Source of the DNA: Ulvibacterium sp.
GTDB taxonomy: Bacteria > Bacteroidota > Bacteroidia > Flavobacteriales > Flavobacteriaceae
Length of the DNA stretch: 64,000 bases
Assembly: GCF_028285715.1 (NCBI RefSeq)
Contig: NZ_JANQOO010000021.1
Span: 124,001 to 188,000, forward strand
Direction of reading: 5' to 3'
Below the pieces are notes generated by a model. That model had not been told where the DNA came from, searched no databases, and was given only the letters and a program-made list of their open reading frames with translations. The position numbers and the translations under genes were made by a program. The stretch's first letter is position 1, and each line of letters starts with the position of its first letter. Shown piece after piece: positions 1 to 9,016 of this stretch.

Positions 1-26
1 TTTTTAATAGGTTTTAAAAAAAATGC

Positions 27-491
27 ATGATCCTAAAAAAACTGATTTTTCAATTTGGCCTTTTAATTTTTGTCATAGGCGTAGTTTTCACCAGTTGCCA
101 GAGCTCAAAAAAATCGCTTGAGATTACGGATGAGGAAAAGATCGCCTTTAGTCAAAAAGTTGGGGATACCATAGCCATAAAAAACGATAGTACGGAGTAT
201 GAAATAATAATCATTGAACCCGGATTCAATTTTTGGCTCAATAGTATTGCCAGACCCGTGGGATATTATTCACAATCCTTTCTAGAAAACCGCAATTTAA
301 TACTGGTAACCAACTGGAACCAAAGGGTATTGACGCCGCTACGCTTTAATCCTAACCTGTATGAGCTTCAAATCAACTATGATCCAAATATAGATTACGG
401 GTATGAGGTGAATTATAAATTGTACAATTACTTCATCTATTTTCAACGGAAGTACGCGCAACGTTTGGGACCTTGGTTGCCTCGGATTTAA
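27..491 (+). CDS. DUF6146-like lipoprotein
   Basis: Function unknown. The protein has 154 residues. Its N-terminus is a lipoprotein signal (a hydrophobic stretch ending in FTSC near residue 24), so the mature protein should be anchored in the envelope. The rest is a small globular domain rich in Tyr, Asn and Ile with a C-terminal RKYAQRLGPWLPRI segment. I recall this as the flavobacterial DUF6146 family, which often precedes a DUF6787 protein as it does here. The ATG at 27 gives the hydrophobic signal directly; the ATG at 23 is in another frame. The next gene starts 29 bases downstream on the same strand, so the two are probably co-transcribed. The family name is from memory. Confidence 0.7.
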   Translation: MILKKLIFQFGLLIFVIGVVFTSCQSSKKSLEITDEEKIAFSQKVGDTIAIKNDSTEYEIIIIEPGFNFWLNSIARPVGYYSQSFLENRNLILVTNWNQRVLTPLRFNPNLYELQINYDPNIDYGYEVNYKLYNYFIYFQRKYAQRLGPWLPRI

Positions 492-520
492 GAATTATAT
501 TTGTCCCTTATGCTAGATTT

Positions 521-823
521 ATGGAGAAATTAAAAAAGCGCTGGGGCATCCATTCCAATTTTCAGTTGCTAATAATTTTTATCGTATTTGCCATTACAGG
601 CTCAGCAGCGGCAAAACTTGCCGAACCCCTTACAAGCTTTATAGGCCTTCAACAAGAAACAACCAATCCTTGGATCTATTGGACGGTCCGTATTTTACTA
701 ATTTTTCCCGTTTACCAAGTTTTACTCATAGCATTTGGGTGGTTGTTCGGACAGTTTAAATTCTTCTGGAACTTTGAAAAGAAAATGTTGGTGCGCCTTG
801 GACTTGGTTTTCTTTTCAAGTAG
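521..823 (+). CDS. DUF6787-like small membrane protein
   Basis: Function unknown. About 100 residues with two predicted membrane helices (roughly residues 14-35 and 56-80) and a basic C-terminus. The motif IVFAITGSAAAKLAEP in the first helix fits the DUF6787 family of Bacteroidota as I remember it. A longer reading from a GTG at 473 would overlap the preceding gene and add a non-conserved leader, so the ATG at 521 (MEKLKKRWG) is preferred. It follows the DUF6146-like gene closely and ends just before a convergent minus-strand gene. Confidence 0.7.
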   Translation: MEKLKKRWGIHSNFQLLIIFIVFAITGSAAAKLAEPLTSFIGLQQETTNPWIYWTVRILLIFPVYQVLLIAFGWLFGQFKFFWNFEKKMLVRLGLGFLFK

Positions 824-867
824 TTACGGGTTTTTCAACAAATTTTTGTGTTACACTGTTTTTTGAA

Positions 868-1755
868 TTATTCTTTCCCTAGGTTTTTACGTTTAAGGAA
901 CCCATAAAAGAACTGCCCCAAGAATCCTTTGGGAACACTTTCATCGCCCTTAAAACCTAAGGGAATCAACCCACTGTCTTCGGGAAGATAATTACTTTTA
1001 AACAGGTAGTCCCAAATACTTAGGCTAATCCCAAAATTCACGCCATATTTACCTTGAGGCAAAGTGTGGGCATGATGGTACAAATGCATTACCGGGTTGT
1101 TGAGGACATATTTTAACGGGCCCCATGTAAGTTTTAGGTTTGCATGGTTTAAGTGACCAATGCTTATGGCCGCAAAATGTACTATATAGGCTTGATCCGG
1201 CTCAAACCCGCCCAAAAGCATAATCCCAAACGTTTTCAACGGCTTGTAAAGAAGATTCTCCATCCAATGATATCGCATATGAGCTGCAAACCCCATTTCA
1301 TTTACACTATGGTGTATTTTATGGAATTGCCATAGAAAGTCATACCTATGCAAAAGGATATGGGTAAACCACTGTACAAAATCCAAGACAATAAAGAAGA
1401 CCACTAATTGAGCCCATGAAGGCAATGTATCGAGCTTTATTAGGGTAAGGTCTTTTATTGATACACCCAAATCCAAAAATAATAACTCCAATATTTTGTA
1501 GAAGCCGCTTATGGCAATGGTAAAAATGAAAAAGTTGAAAAAAATGTAAAAGGCATCCAACCAGAAATCCTTTCTAAAAATTGATTGCTCCTTACGCCAG
1601 GGGAATAGAATTTCAAGTATCCATACCAAAACCGAAATCACTAGTATTCCCCAAAAGAAATTGATATACCAAGGGACTTCAAATTTGATGGATTTCCATG
1701 TCCATTCCAAAGTTCCCAAAAAGGAGTTCACAAATGCATCTCCATACTTTTCCAT
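868..1755 (-). CDS. Sterol desaturase / fatty acid hydroxylase family protein
   Basis: An integral-membrane di-iron enzyme of the fatty-acid hydroxylase superfamily (PF04116 type), 295 residues. Several hydrophobic helices surround histidine clusters: HILLHR, FHKIHHS and HLYHHAH, the expected metal ligands. Such enzymes hydroxylate or desaturate lipids, but the substrate cannot be told from sequence. The gene lies 35 bases downstream of the cytochrome subunit of a sulfite-dehydrogenase-like pair, on the same strand, so the three probably form one transcript; a functional tie is unproven. The ATG at 1755 is the first in frame and gives a normal N-terminus. Confidence 0.82.
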   Translation of the reverse strand: MEKYGDAFVNSFLGTLEWTWKSIKFEVPWYINFFWGILVISVLVWILEILFPWRKEQSIFRKDFWLDAFYIFFNFFIFTIAISGFYKILELLFLDLGVSIKDLTLIKLDTLPSWAQLVVFFIVLDFVQWFTHILLHRYDFLWQFHKIHHSVNEMGFAAHMRYHWMENLLYKPLKTFGIMLLGGFEPDQAYIVHFAAISIGHLNHANLKLTWGPLKYVLNNPVMHLYHHAHTLPQGKYGVNFGISLSIWDYLFKSNYLPEDSGLIPLGFKGDESVPKGFLGQFFYGFLKRKNLGKE

Positions 1756-1790
1756 GCTGCTATTTATATGGCCAACAGTTCAGGGTTTAT

Positions 1791-2246
1791 TTATTCCTTC
1801 AATATATACCACGCCTCCACCTTCAGGTTCTCCCGCCTACCCTTTTCTTGCGGGGCGTAGTTAATGGCCAGGTACTCCAAAATGATAGGTTCATTATCAC
1901 CTAAGTCCCACAGGTTTTGGGTCTCTTGCATCCATCGAATTGTAGAAAGCCAACCTTCCTTTGTCATGCGGTTTTGGGTAACCAGTTGGGCGGAATGACA
2001 GGGCGTGCAATGCGTAATGGTCTCCTGCATTCCCGGGGCCTGAATAAATCCCGTGATGGAATCCAAACTTTTCGCGATTTGTCCTTCTTCCAATTTTTTG
2101 GGAGGTACAATATACTCGGAATTGTGCCGGTCCCCATAAAAATAGAATGCACCAATAGCGGTAATTAGGGCCAGGACGCTTACCACGATCAGTATACGAT
2201 AGAGTCTCCGAGCACGCTTCCTGTATGTTTTATGAGCATTTCCCAT
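1791..2246 (-). CDS. Membrane-anchored monohaem cytochrome c subunit (SorB-like)
   Basis: A small c-type cytochrome, 151 residues. A basic N-terminus leads into one membrane helix (about residues 17-37), then a periplasmic domain with one haem-binding CTPCH site starting at residue 80. A Met in IRWMQE further on could be the sixth ligand. The start codon overlaps the stop of the molybdopterin subunit (TAATG at 2246), so translation is coupled and the two proteins probably form a complex in which this subunit takes electrons from the molybdenum centre. That arrangement matches the SorAB sulfite dehydrogenase type. The electron acceptor is not visible here. Confidence 0.8.
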   Translation of the reverse strand: MGNAHKTYRKRARRLYRILIVVSVLALITAIGAFYFYGDRHNSEYIVPPKKLEEGQIAKSLDSITGFIQAPGMQETITHCTPCHSAQLVTQNRMTKEGWLSTIRWMQETQNLWDLGDNEPIILEYLAINYAPQEKGRRENLKVEAWYILKE

Positions 2247-3466
2247 TAAACTACTTTTACGGCTATTCTATGACAGGCATTGTTCAAATAACCCTTGGGA
2301 TTCCATCCCGGAAGAAGCATGGGTTGGGAAGTTCCTTTGGCATCCGTGGCCCTGGCCCATATCTCATAGTAGCCCTTTTTTGGAAAATCGATGCTTGCGG
2401 AGAAATGTTGCCATGCCAATCGATTCGCCGGTTTTTCCAAAGCACAGGTTTCCCAGGTAGATCCAAAATCAATGGAATACTCCATTTTTTTCACCTCCAG
2501 TTCCCCTGCCCAGGTATGGCCGCGAATATTCAGTTTTTTTCCCTCGGAAATCATTGCCCCCGATTTTGGATAGGTTATCAGTGATTTTACGGGCATGGAC
2601 TCAATAATACACATATCCTCGTCCGCAACTTTTTCTCCGGGGGCCACCGGATTGCAAGGTACTCGGTAAGAGCTGCCACCCATTTTAGGGCCGTCGTGTA
2701 TTTTATTGCGAATACTCAGGCGATTTACCCATTTTCCCGAGGCGGAAGCCGGCCAACCTCCAGCTACCAAGCGCAAGGGGTGACCATGGACCATAGGGAT
2801 ATCCCTTCCGTTCATGGCAAAGGCCAATAACGTCTCGTCTTGCATAGCCTTGTCCATAGGTACTCCTCTGGAGATGGGTTCTTTTTCCGGATTGCGGCTT
2901 AGATGAAGGTCAGCGGCATGATATGCCACATATACTGCAGTATCCTTTAGGCCTACATCTTCCAAAATGTCCCGGAGTCGCACCCCCGTCCATTCTGCAC
3001 AGGAAACCGCACCTATGGTCCATTGATTTCCTTTGGCCGGAGGATTGAACTCGCTTCGTCCATTCCCTCCACATTCCAAGGTTAACTGGTAAGTATGATG
3101 GGCAAATTTGGATTTTAAATCCTGCAGGGTGTAGCGCTTTTTTTGTTGTACGGATTCCCCGTCCACGGTTAAAACCCAATTCTCTACGGCAATATCCTCA
3201 GGAATCAACCCGTTGTTACGGATAAACATGTATTTGGAAGGCGTAATCCTATCATCCAATAGATGGACCCTTGCCTCCATATTCCAAGGTCTGTCGTTTA
3301 AAACGACCATCCCCCTGTCCTTATCGAATAAGGTAAAGGGATCTGGATCCTGAAGCGAAAGTGGCACGTATCCCCGAGGCATAACCGTACCAAACACAAT
3401 ATCACAACCAACCACACCCGTCATTGCGGCCAAAGTGGTCTTTTTTACAAACTTTCTCCTATTCAT
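2246..3466 (-). CDS. Molybdopterin-dependent sulfite oxidase family protein (SorA-like)
   Basis: Probable catalytic subunit of a periplasmic sulfite dehydrogenase, oxidising sulfite to sulfate or acting on another sulfoxide/sulfite-like substrate. The N-terminus NRRKFVKKTT resembles a twin-arginine signal, as expected for export of a folded molybdoprotein. The oxidoreductase domain carries the family's LECGGNGR motif; its Cys (about residue 132) is the expected molybdenum ligand. A C-terminal dimerisation domain (about residues 290-400) includes the characteristic IRGHTWAGE strand. Length, 406, is normal. Translationally coupled to the cytochrome gene. Many sulfatases lie in the same window, but they release sulfate, so a link to them is only a guess. 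Confidence 0.82.
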   Translation of the reverse strand: MNRRKFVKKTTLAAMTGVVGCDIVFGTVMPRGYVPLSLQDPDPFTLFDKDRGMVVLNDRPWNMEARVHLLDDRITPSKYMFIRNNGLIPEDIAVENWVLTVDGESVQQKKRYTLQDLKSKFAHHTYQLTLECGGNGRSEFNPPAKGNQWTIGAVSCAEWTGVRLRDILEDVGLKDTAVYVAYHAADLHLSRNPEKEPISRGVPMDKAMQDETLLAFAMNGRDIPMVHGHPLRLVAGGWPASASGKWVNRLSIRNKIHDGPKMGGSSYRVPCNPVAPGEKVADEDMCIIESMPVKSLITYPKSGAMISEGKKLNIRGHTWAGELEVKKMEYSIDFGSTWETCALEKPANRLAWQHFSASIDFPKKGYYEIWARATDAKGTSQPMLLPGWNPKGYLNNACHRIAVKVV

Positions 3467-3602
3467 GGAACCATTGGATTTACAGCAGGCATAAAGTTAG
3501 GACTTTTGCCGTGGAAAAGGTAACTTTTAATACTTCCGGGAAACGGCACATTTAACGGGGATGCCTGCGCCTATTGGCCCTTCAACTGAATAACGTATTT
3601 CC

Positions 3603-3899
3603 CTATTCGGTTTCGATTACCTTTGGCTTTCCCTTAAAGACATAGGTATACACCCACATTATGGTAAATGAGGGAATGACATCCATTCCGGGAATGATTT
3701 CTTCAATAAAATTAAAAACCGCAGCCGCCTGACCAATTTTTCCCTTATACATTCGGGTCATGAGCCAGGCCGAAACCGGGGCCCAGATAATATCCGAAAA
3801 GTCGCCGACCAGGGGAACGGCAAAGGAAAGCATTCCTATACCGTCGAACAGTAAGCCTAAGAGCAGTGTCTTGTATTTTTTATCCTTGATTTTTGACAT
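3603..3899 (-). CDS. Small conserved-looking membrane protein
   Basis: I do not recognise the family with certainty. The product has 98 residues: a basic N-terminus, two to three hydrophobic segments (about residues 11-30, 36-47 and 72-88) and conserved-looking motifs GDFSDIIWAPVSAWLM and EEIIPGMDVIPSFT. The Pro/Asp-rich loop resembles DUF4112-like proteins, but that is weak. No start or frame problem is visible. It stands alone between the sulfite-oxidase gene and folE. Confidence 0.6.
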   Translation of the reverse strand: MSKIKDKKYKTLLLGLLFDGIGMLSFAVPLVGDFSDIIWAPVSAWLMTRMYKGKIGQAAAVFNFIEEIIPGMDVIPSFTIMWVYTYVFKGKPKVIETE

Positions 3900-3986
3900 G
3901 ACTTAAAAATAAACATTACCTATTCCAAAGCAATAAAGATGCCAAGGAAAATAAAGTAAATTTTATTTAAAATGTCAGGTTTGGTA

Positions 3987-4586
3987 TCAGGAAAGATTGG
4001 AACTGATCAATTTTAGGAATTCATTTCGGGTCTCCTCGTTCTTAAAAGATCCCCGAAAGCCCGAGGTAGTGGTCACCGAATTTTGTTTTTGGACACCACG
4101 CATCATCATACACATATGCGCCGCTTCAATTACCACGGCTACTCCCTGAGGTTTTAAGGTATCATTGATGCAATCCAATACCTGTTCGGTGAGACGCTCC
4201 TGGACCTGCAACCTACGGGCAAAAACATCCACAATACGGGGTAGTTTACTCAATCCCACAATATGTCCGTCCGGGATGTAGGCAATGTGGGCCTTTCCAA
4301 AAAAGGGAAGCATATGATGCTCGCACAACGAATAGATTTCTATGTCCTTTACAATGACCATTTCATTGTATGATTCCTTGAACATTGCACTTTTGAGGAT
4401 GGCTGCCGCATCCTGTTTGTACCCTTGGGTAAGAAACAACATGGCCTTGGCCGCTCGTTCCGGGGTCTTTACCAGGCCTTCGCGTTCAACATCCTCCCCT
4501 ATTTCGGAAATAATCTTTGAAAAGCGTTCCTTTACATCATTCGTTATTTCCAAGTTGTATTCCTCCAAGTTCTGATAAGGCGCCAT
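3987..4586 (-). CDS. folE: GTP cyclohydrolase I
   Basis: Converts GTP to 7,8-dihydroneopterin triphosphate, the first step of tetrahydrofolate and pterin synthesis, in the cytoplasm. The 199-residue product has the zinc-site motif [13 protein letters not shown], the second zinc cysteine in [10 protein letters not shown], and the substrate-binding region VGLSKLPRI. Length and motif order match the zinc-dependent FolE type. The ATG at 4586 lies 43 bases from a good Bacteroidota promoter match. No other folate gene is adjacent. Confidence 0.96.
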   Translation of the reverse strand: MAPYQNLEEYNLEITNDVKERFSKIISEIGEDVEREGLVKTPERAAKAMLFLTQGYKQDAAAILKSAMFKESYNEMVIVKDIEIYSLCEHHMLPFFGKAHIAYIPDGHIVGLSKLPRIVDVFARRLQVQERLTEQVLDCINDTLKPQGVAVVIEAAHMCMMMRGVQKQNSVTTTSGFRGSFKNEETRNEFLKLISSNLS

Positions 4587-4628
4587 ATTTATCTAAGTTT
4601 TGTTTAATTTTTCATTCAAAAATATAAA

Positions 4629-4660
4629 CAAAAGTATTTTTTGAACTTTCCGAATGGCAA
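4629..4660 (-). promoter_or_regulatory. Candidate Bacteroidota promoter of folE
   Basis: On the minus strand, TACTTTTG (4636-4629) matches the flavobacterial -7 consensus TAnnTTTG exactly. A TTG (4660-4658) lies 21 bases upstream of it, within the expected -33 spacing. The start codon of folE is about 43 bases downstream. Predicted by eye only. Confidence 0.45.
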
Positions 4661-4759
4661 ATTAACGTATTATTAGCGTTTCGAAAATAAAAATTGTCGT
4701 TCTTCCCAATTTGTGCCCCCATCTTACACTTAAGCTTCGGTATTAAGGCCCCACGGCTT

Positions 4760-4789
4760 TTGCATTGTTATGGTTAATGTTTACTTTCG
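4760..4789 (+). promoter_or_regulatory. Candidate promoter of the ABC ATPase gene
   Basis: TTG at 4760-4762 and TACTTTCG at 4782-4789, spaced by 19 bases, match the TTG / TAnnTTTG promoter pattern with one mismatch. The ATPase start codon is 21 bases further on. Predicted by eye only. Confidence 0.3.
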
Positions 4790-4810
4790 AGCAGCGTTTA
4801 GACAATAGCC

Positions 4811-5497
4811 ATGATCAAAGCGGTCCACATCCAAAAATCTTATGGAAAACTTCAAGTTTTAAAGGGGGTTGACCTCAGTATCCAAAAAGGAGAAATCGTT
4901 TCCATTGTAGGTGCCTCCGGTGCCGGTAAAACTACTTTATTGCAGATATTGGGGACATTGGACGAACAATCCAATAAAAAGGACAGCAAGCTATGGATTA
5001 ATGGCGTGGAGACCACAAACCTGTCGGACAAGGAACTTGCCAAGTTCCGCAACGAACATATTGGTTTTATTTTCCAGTTTCATCAACTGCTTCCCGAGTT
5101 CACCGCACTTGAAAATGTCTGCATTCCTGCCTTCATCAAAGACACCCCCAAAACAATGGCGGAGAAAAAGGCAAAAGAACTTTTGGACTTTCTTGGGCTT
5201 TCCGATAGATATCACCACAAACCCAATGAACTTTCCGGAGGTGAGCAGCAACGGGTAGCCGTGGCCCGTTCGCTCATAAACGATCCCTCCATTATTTTTG
5301 CGGACGAACCTAGCGGAAATTTGGATTCCGAAAGCGCGGACAATCTGCACCAACTGTTTTTTGAGTTGCGGGATAAATTTAACCAAACCTTTGTAATCGT
5401 AACCCATAACAAGGAACTTGCGGATATGGCCGATCGTAAGCTCACCATGGTGGATGGGCGTATTACCGATTCCCAAAAAGCTGTATTTCCGGAATAA
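4811..5497 (+). CDS. ABC transporter ATP-binding protein, LolD/MacB type
   Basis: Cytoplasmic ATPase of an ABC system, 228 residues. Visible motifs in order: Walker [10 protein letters not shown] (about residue 36), Q-loop [12 protein letters not shown], signature [14 protein letters not shown] (about 138), Walker [14 protein letters not shown], and the switch histidine in IVTHNKE. The [10 protein letters not shown] segment after the Q-loop is typical of the LolD/MacB/FtsE group, which moves lipoproteins or performs mechanotransmission rather than bulk import. No permease gene is next to it, so the partner is encoded elsewhere. In Bacteroidota such stand-alone LolD-like ATPases are common. 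Confidence 0.9.
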   Translation: MIKAVHIQKSYGKLQVLKGVDLSIQKGEIVSIVGASGAGKTTLLQILGTLDEQSNKKDSKLWINGVETTNLSDKELAKFRNEHIGFIFQFHQLLPEFTALENVCIPAFIKDTPKTMAEKKAKELLDFLGLSDRYHHKPNELSGGEQQRVAVARSLINDPSIIFADEPSGNLDSESADNLHQLFFELRDKFNQTFVIVTHNKELADMADRKLTMVDGRITDSQKAVFPE

Positions 5498-5545
5498 CCG
5501 AATGCCGACCGACCGTAGGTGCGCTTGGTCTAACTGTTTATTTTT

Positions 5546-6103
5546 ATGTTCCACGAACTCTTAGTCTTTCTAAAGAACCCGGTCTACCAAACCGATGAAA
5601 ACCGGGATTTCAAGTATCGGTTTGGCATTTTTCTGCGATTACTGGGCGTTTCCCTTGTTCTGACCTTTGTTTTAGGATGGTCTATACGCGGGATTCAGGT
5701 CATTTTTGATTTGGATTTTGGAAAACATGCCGTTGATGATTTTATTGAGCGCTTTTCTTTTTTATGGGTGTTGCTGGGAACGGTAATCGCTGCCCCTATT
5801 TTGGAAGAGCTCATTTTCAGGGCACCCTTGCGTCTTTTTAGGAAAAAAAGACGGTTTTCTTGGTTCTTTTATGGCTTTACCTTGATTTTTGGGTTTTATC
5901 ATATCACCAATTTTGAGATGCGCCCGACCATTCTCTTACTTTCTCCTGTTCTTGTTGCCCCACAATTGGTAGCAGGTATCATTTTGGGATATATTAGGAT
6001 ACGATTTGGTCTACTTTGGGCCATAGCGCTCCATGCCTGTTATAACCTTATATTGGTAGGGCCTGTAATCCTGGCAAAAGCACTTAACCTCCCAATATCA
6101 TGA
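5546..6103 (+). CDS. CPBP family intramembrane glutamic endopeptidase
   Basis: A membrane protein of 185 residues with about five helices, of the CPBP/Abi family (PF02517). The catalytic motif EELIFRAPLR (EExxxR) is at about residue 88, followed by FGFYHITNF and by ALHACYNLIL near the end, which supply the conserved His residues. Family members cleave prenylated or membrane substrates; some give bacteriocin immunity. The substrate here is unknown. The stop codon overlaps the start of the next gene (ATGA), so the two are translationally coupled. Confidence 0.87.
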   Translation: MFHELLVFLKNPVYQTDENRDFKYRFGIFLRLLGVSLVLTFVLGWSIRGIQVIFDLDFGKHAVDDFIERFSFLWVLLGTVIAAPILEELIFRAPLRLFRKKRRFSWFFYGFTLIFGFYHITNFEMRPTILLLSPVLVAPQLVAGIILGYIRIRFGLLWAIALHACYNLILVGPVILAKALNLPIS

Positions 6104-6861
6104 AAAAATCCGAGCTAAAGGAGTTTTTGGATGCTAAGGTAGAATACTATAACCATCCTCGATTTTTAGAGTCGGACCCACTTCAAATCCCTCATCGGTT
6201 TTCCAAAAAAGAGGATATTGAAATCAGTGCTTTTCTGACGGCAACAATTGCTTGGGGAAATCGTAAAAGTATCATCAACAATGCTACTTCCATGATGGAG
6301 CTTCTGGACAACGCCCCGTCCGATTTCGTAAAAAACCACCAGGAAATCGATTTGGAAAGACTTTCGAATTTTGTCCATAGAACTTTTAATGGAGACGATT
6401 TTATCTACTTCATCAAAGGCCTTCAAAATATTTACGTGCAACATGGCGGACTGGAACAGGTATTCAACAAAGCCGTAAAAAAGTCGTTGCAATCGTCCAT
6501 CTCCAATTTTAAACGGGTCTTCTTTGAACTTCCCCACCTGAACCGAACTACAAAACATATTAGCGATCCAGAAAAAGGTTCGGCGGCAAAGCGTATCAAT
6601 ATGTTTCTGAGATGGATGGTACGGGATAACAGTACTGCAGTCGATTTTGGACTATGGCAAACCTTGAATCCATCGCAGTTGTCCTGCCCTTTGGATGTAC
6701 ATTCCGGTAACGTGGCCCGAAAACTGGGGTTATTGACCCGTAAACAGAACGACGCAAAAGCCGTATCCGAATTGGATACAAACCTTCGCAGGTTAGACCC
6801 CCTAGATCCCGTAAAATACGATTTCGCATTGTTTGGACTAGGGGTCTTTGAAAAGTTTTAG
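6100..6861 (+). CDS. TIGR02757 family protein
   Basis: A soluble protein of 253 residues, found widely in Bacteroidota and of unknown function. The motifs FLTATIAWGNRKSI near residue 50 and MFLRWMVRDN near residue 170 are characteristic of the TIGR02757 (DUF2400) family as I remember it. The fold may be related to helix-hairpin-helix DNA glycosylases, but this is not shown by the sequence. Overlaps the preceding CPBP gene by four bases. Its stop codon also overlaps the stop of the convergent fasciclin gene (6858-6861), leaving no room for a separate terminator. Confidence 0.85.
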   Translation: MKKSELKEFLDAKVEYYNHPRFLESDPLQIPHRFSKKEDIEISAFLTATIAWGNRKSIINNATSMMELLDNAPSDFVKNHQEIDLERLSNFVHRTFNGDDFIYFIKGLQNIYVQHGGLEQVFNKAVKKSLQSSISNFKRVFFELPHLNRTTKHISDPEKGSAAKRINMFLRWMVRDNSTAVDFGLWQTLNPSQLSCPLDVHSGNVARKLGLLTRKQNDAKAVSELDTNLRRLDPLDPVKYDFALFGLGVFEKF

Positions 6862-8900
6862 GACGAAAGGGCTGTTAAAATTTCTTGGGGTAATAAAACC
6901 TTGTCAATGATGTGGATAACCCCATTCAATACTTCGGCATCGGGAGAGGTTACTTTGGCCGGGCTACCGGACTTGTCCAAAATATATACCCCGCCGTCTA
7001 TCTTCACCATTACTTCCTCACCCTGTAAGGTAGCTGCGGATTGACCATCACTTAGGTCTCCAGAGGTCAATGTCGCATTTGGGATAAAGTGATAGGATAA
7101 AATAGTCGCTAGAATCTCCAAATCTTCGGCGGTGTTAAAATCCGCCAAGGAATCATAACCGTCCAGGGAACCGAAAAGTTCCAAAAAGGCCTGATTTGTT
7201 GGTAAAAAGAAGGTAAATTCTTCTTGTAGAATATCACAGAAAAGTTGGTTAAAGCGTACCAGTAGACAGTGTGCATAATCCAATTCCTCTTCATCCAAGG
7301 AGTCCACAAATTCCATTACCACACTGGCCGCCTCTGTAGCAATATCCTCTATAACGGAGTGTGGAATCAGCACGCGGTCTATGGTATGTATTACCCCGTT
7401 TTCGGCAGGAATATCAGTTACAATAAAATTAGCTGGAAAACCCGTGGCATCGACCAATCCGAACCCCTCTTCAGTGGAAACGATGTTGAGGGAATTTCCG
7501 TCGGAAAAGGTATCCGCGGTACTGACCCCAAGATCAGCTGAAGTCACAATTCCGGGAAGCACGTGATACAATAGCACATCCCGCAACAGATTTATTTCAA
7601 ATTCGGAATCAAAATCCTCTATACTGCCCAAACCCTCCCCTAAAAGGGCCAACAATCCAAAAAGTGCTTCATCGGAAGGGGCAAAAACCGTGAATGGTCC
7701 CTCCTCTCCCAGAGTATCCAAAAGCCCTGTAAGCTCCAAAGCCTCTTTTAGAAAGGAAAAACCTTCGGTTTCCTCTACCAATTCGGCAATAGTCTTAGCG
7801 CTACTATCCCCTGAAAGGCCCAATAAATCGTAAACCTCCTGGGGAATAAGAATCTTATCAATGATATGTACGGTACCATTGGAGGCTTCCTTATCCGCAT
7901 CAAGGATATTGGCATCGGTCTCGGAGGCGTCTCCGATTACAAATGTTTCACCGGATGCAATTACCTCTATACTGTTGTCGGTAAGCAGGGTGGGTACGGT
8001 TCCCGGGGCCAGATCAGTGGAGCCCACATTTCCCATTACCACATGGTACAGCAGAATTTGTTCCAATATCTGAAGCTCAATGATGTTATCAAAATCGTCA
8101 AAACTAGCATAATCATCTCCCAATAGATCAAACAGTTCCTGTATGGCCGCATTGGAAGGTGCGAATACAGTAAAGGGACCTTCTGCGTTAAGGGCGTCCA
8201 CCAGATTGGCCTTTACAACAGCGTCCCTCAAAAGCGATAATTCATCGGTTGTACTTACCAGTTCCACGATAGTAGGTTTTGGAAATAGAATATCCAAAAC
8301 AGCCTGGGGGAGGAGAACCTTATCTACAATATGTACCACTCCATTGGAAGCTTCATTATCCGCGGCCACCACTTCAGCCTCTTCCTCGGTCTTGTCCTGC
8401 ACAAATACCGTGGCATCAACTTTAATCCCTAATTCCTCTGTTTGAAGCGTTTCCAAGACAGTGCCATCCGAAAGTTCATCGGAAAATGCCGAGGTCCCCC
8501 CGATTACATGGTACTTTAATATTTCGGCCAAAAGTTCCTTTTCGGCCGTTTCGTCAAAATCCTCCACATTCTCAAGGCCATCCAGTTGGGCGAGTAAAGC
8601 CTTAAAGGCATCGTTGGTCGGGGCAAAAACGGTGTTTTCACCAGCTTCGGAAAGCGCTTCCACCAATCCAGCATCAGCTTGGACCAAAGCATCGACCAAA
8701 TATTCCAGAACATCCACGGACTGGGCCAACTCTACGATATTGGGTAATGTTTCCTCTTGATTTTCCCCATCGTTCATCGCATCGGTATTGCCATCGGTAT
8801 CCGTGGCATCATCGTTTTTGCTACATGCAAAGACTAAAAAAGACAAAAATAGGGGAAGTATGAAACGACGGAGGTTGGAAATAGTGTGGGTTCTTTTCAT
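6858..8900 (-). CDS. Lipoprotein with four fasciclin (FAS1) domains
   Basis: A surface-exposed or periplasmic adhesion-type lipoprotein of 680 residues. The signal ends in LVFACSKND (lipid-attachment Cys about residue 26), followed by an acidic Asp/Asn/Glu linker. Four tandem FAS1 domains follow (about 55-200, 208-358, 365-512, 520-680). Each has the H1 box (FTVFAPSNAA, FTVFAPSDEA; divergent FTFFLPTNQA in the fourth) and the H2 box (NGVVHIVDKVLLP-type). The fourth domain has the most divergent start, with an insertion containing two Cys. FAS1 repeats mediate cell adhesion or glycan binding. It stands at the head of a minus-strand redox block, but a direct functional link is not evident. Confidence 0.93.
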   Translation of the reverse strand: MKRTHTISNLRRFILPLFLSFLVFACSKNDDATDTDGNTDAMNDGENQEETLPNIVELAQSVDVLEYLVDALVQADAGLVEALSEAGENTVFAPTNDAFKALLAQLDGLENVEDFDETAEKELLAEILKYHVIGGTSAFSDELSDGTVLETLQTEELGIKVDATVFVQDKTEEEAEVVAADNEASNGVVHIVDKVLLPQAVLDILFPKPTIVELVSTTDELSLLRDAVVKANLVDALNAEGPFTVFAPSNAAIQELFDLLGDDYASFDDFDNIIELQILEQILLYHVVMGNVGSTDLAPGTVPTLLTDNSIEVIASGETFVIGDASETDANILDADKEASNGTVHIIDKILIPQEVYDLLGLSGDSSAKTIAELVEETEGFSFLKEALELTGLLDTLGEEGPFTVFAPSDEALFGLLALLGEGLGSIEDFDSEFEINLLRDVLLYHVLPGIVTSADLGVSTADTFSDGNSLNIVSTEEGFGLVDATGFPANFIVTDIPAENGVIHTIDRVLIPHSVIEDIATEAASVVMEFVDSLDEEELDYAHCLLVRFNQLFCDILQEEFTFFLPTNQAFLELFGSLDGYDSLADFNTAEDLEILATILSYHFIPNATLTSGDLSDGQSAATLQGEEVMVKIDGGVYILDKSGSPAKVTSPDAEVLNGVIHIIDKVLLPQEILTALSS

Positions 8901-9016
8901 TTTTTAGTGTTCTTAAATTTTCTTTGAAATTAAGGGTTTACCACACCTTTAATGTGAATCAAGCTTTAACGATGTGTTAGGTATTCTTTAAGTTTTAAAA
9001 GATTCGATCTAATGGT

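Noticed and set aside
473-520. GTG-initiated extension of the DUF6787-like gene.
   Set aside because: It overlaps the preceding gene and adds residues unlike the family start; the ATG at 521 is better.
4991-5554. 187-codon minus-strand open frame opposite the ABC ATPase gene.
   Set aside because: It is a reading-frame shadow of the conserved ATPase; no family features.
6858-8900. Internal repeats in the fasciclin gene as possible DNA repeats.
   Set aside because: The repeats are divergent FAS1 protein domains, not a DNA repeat array.
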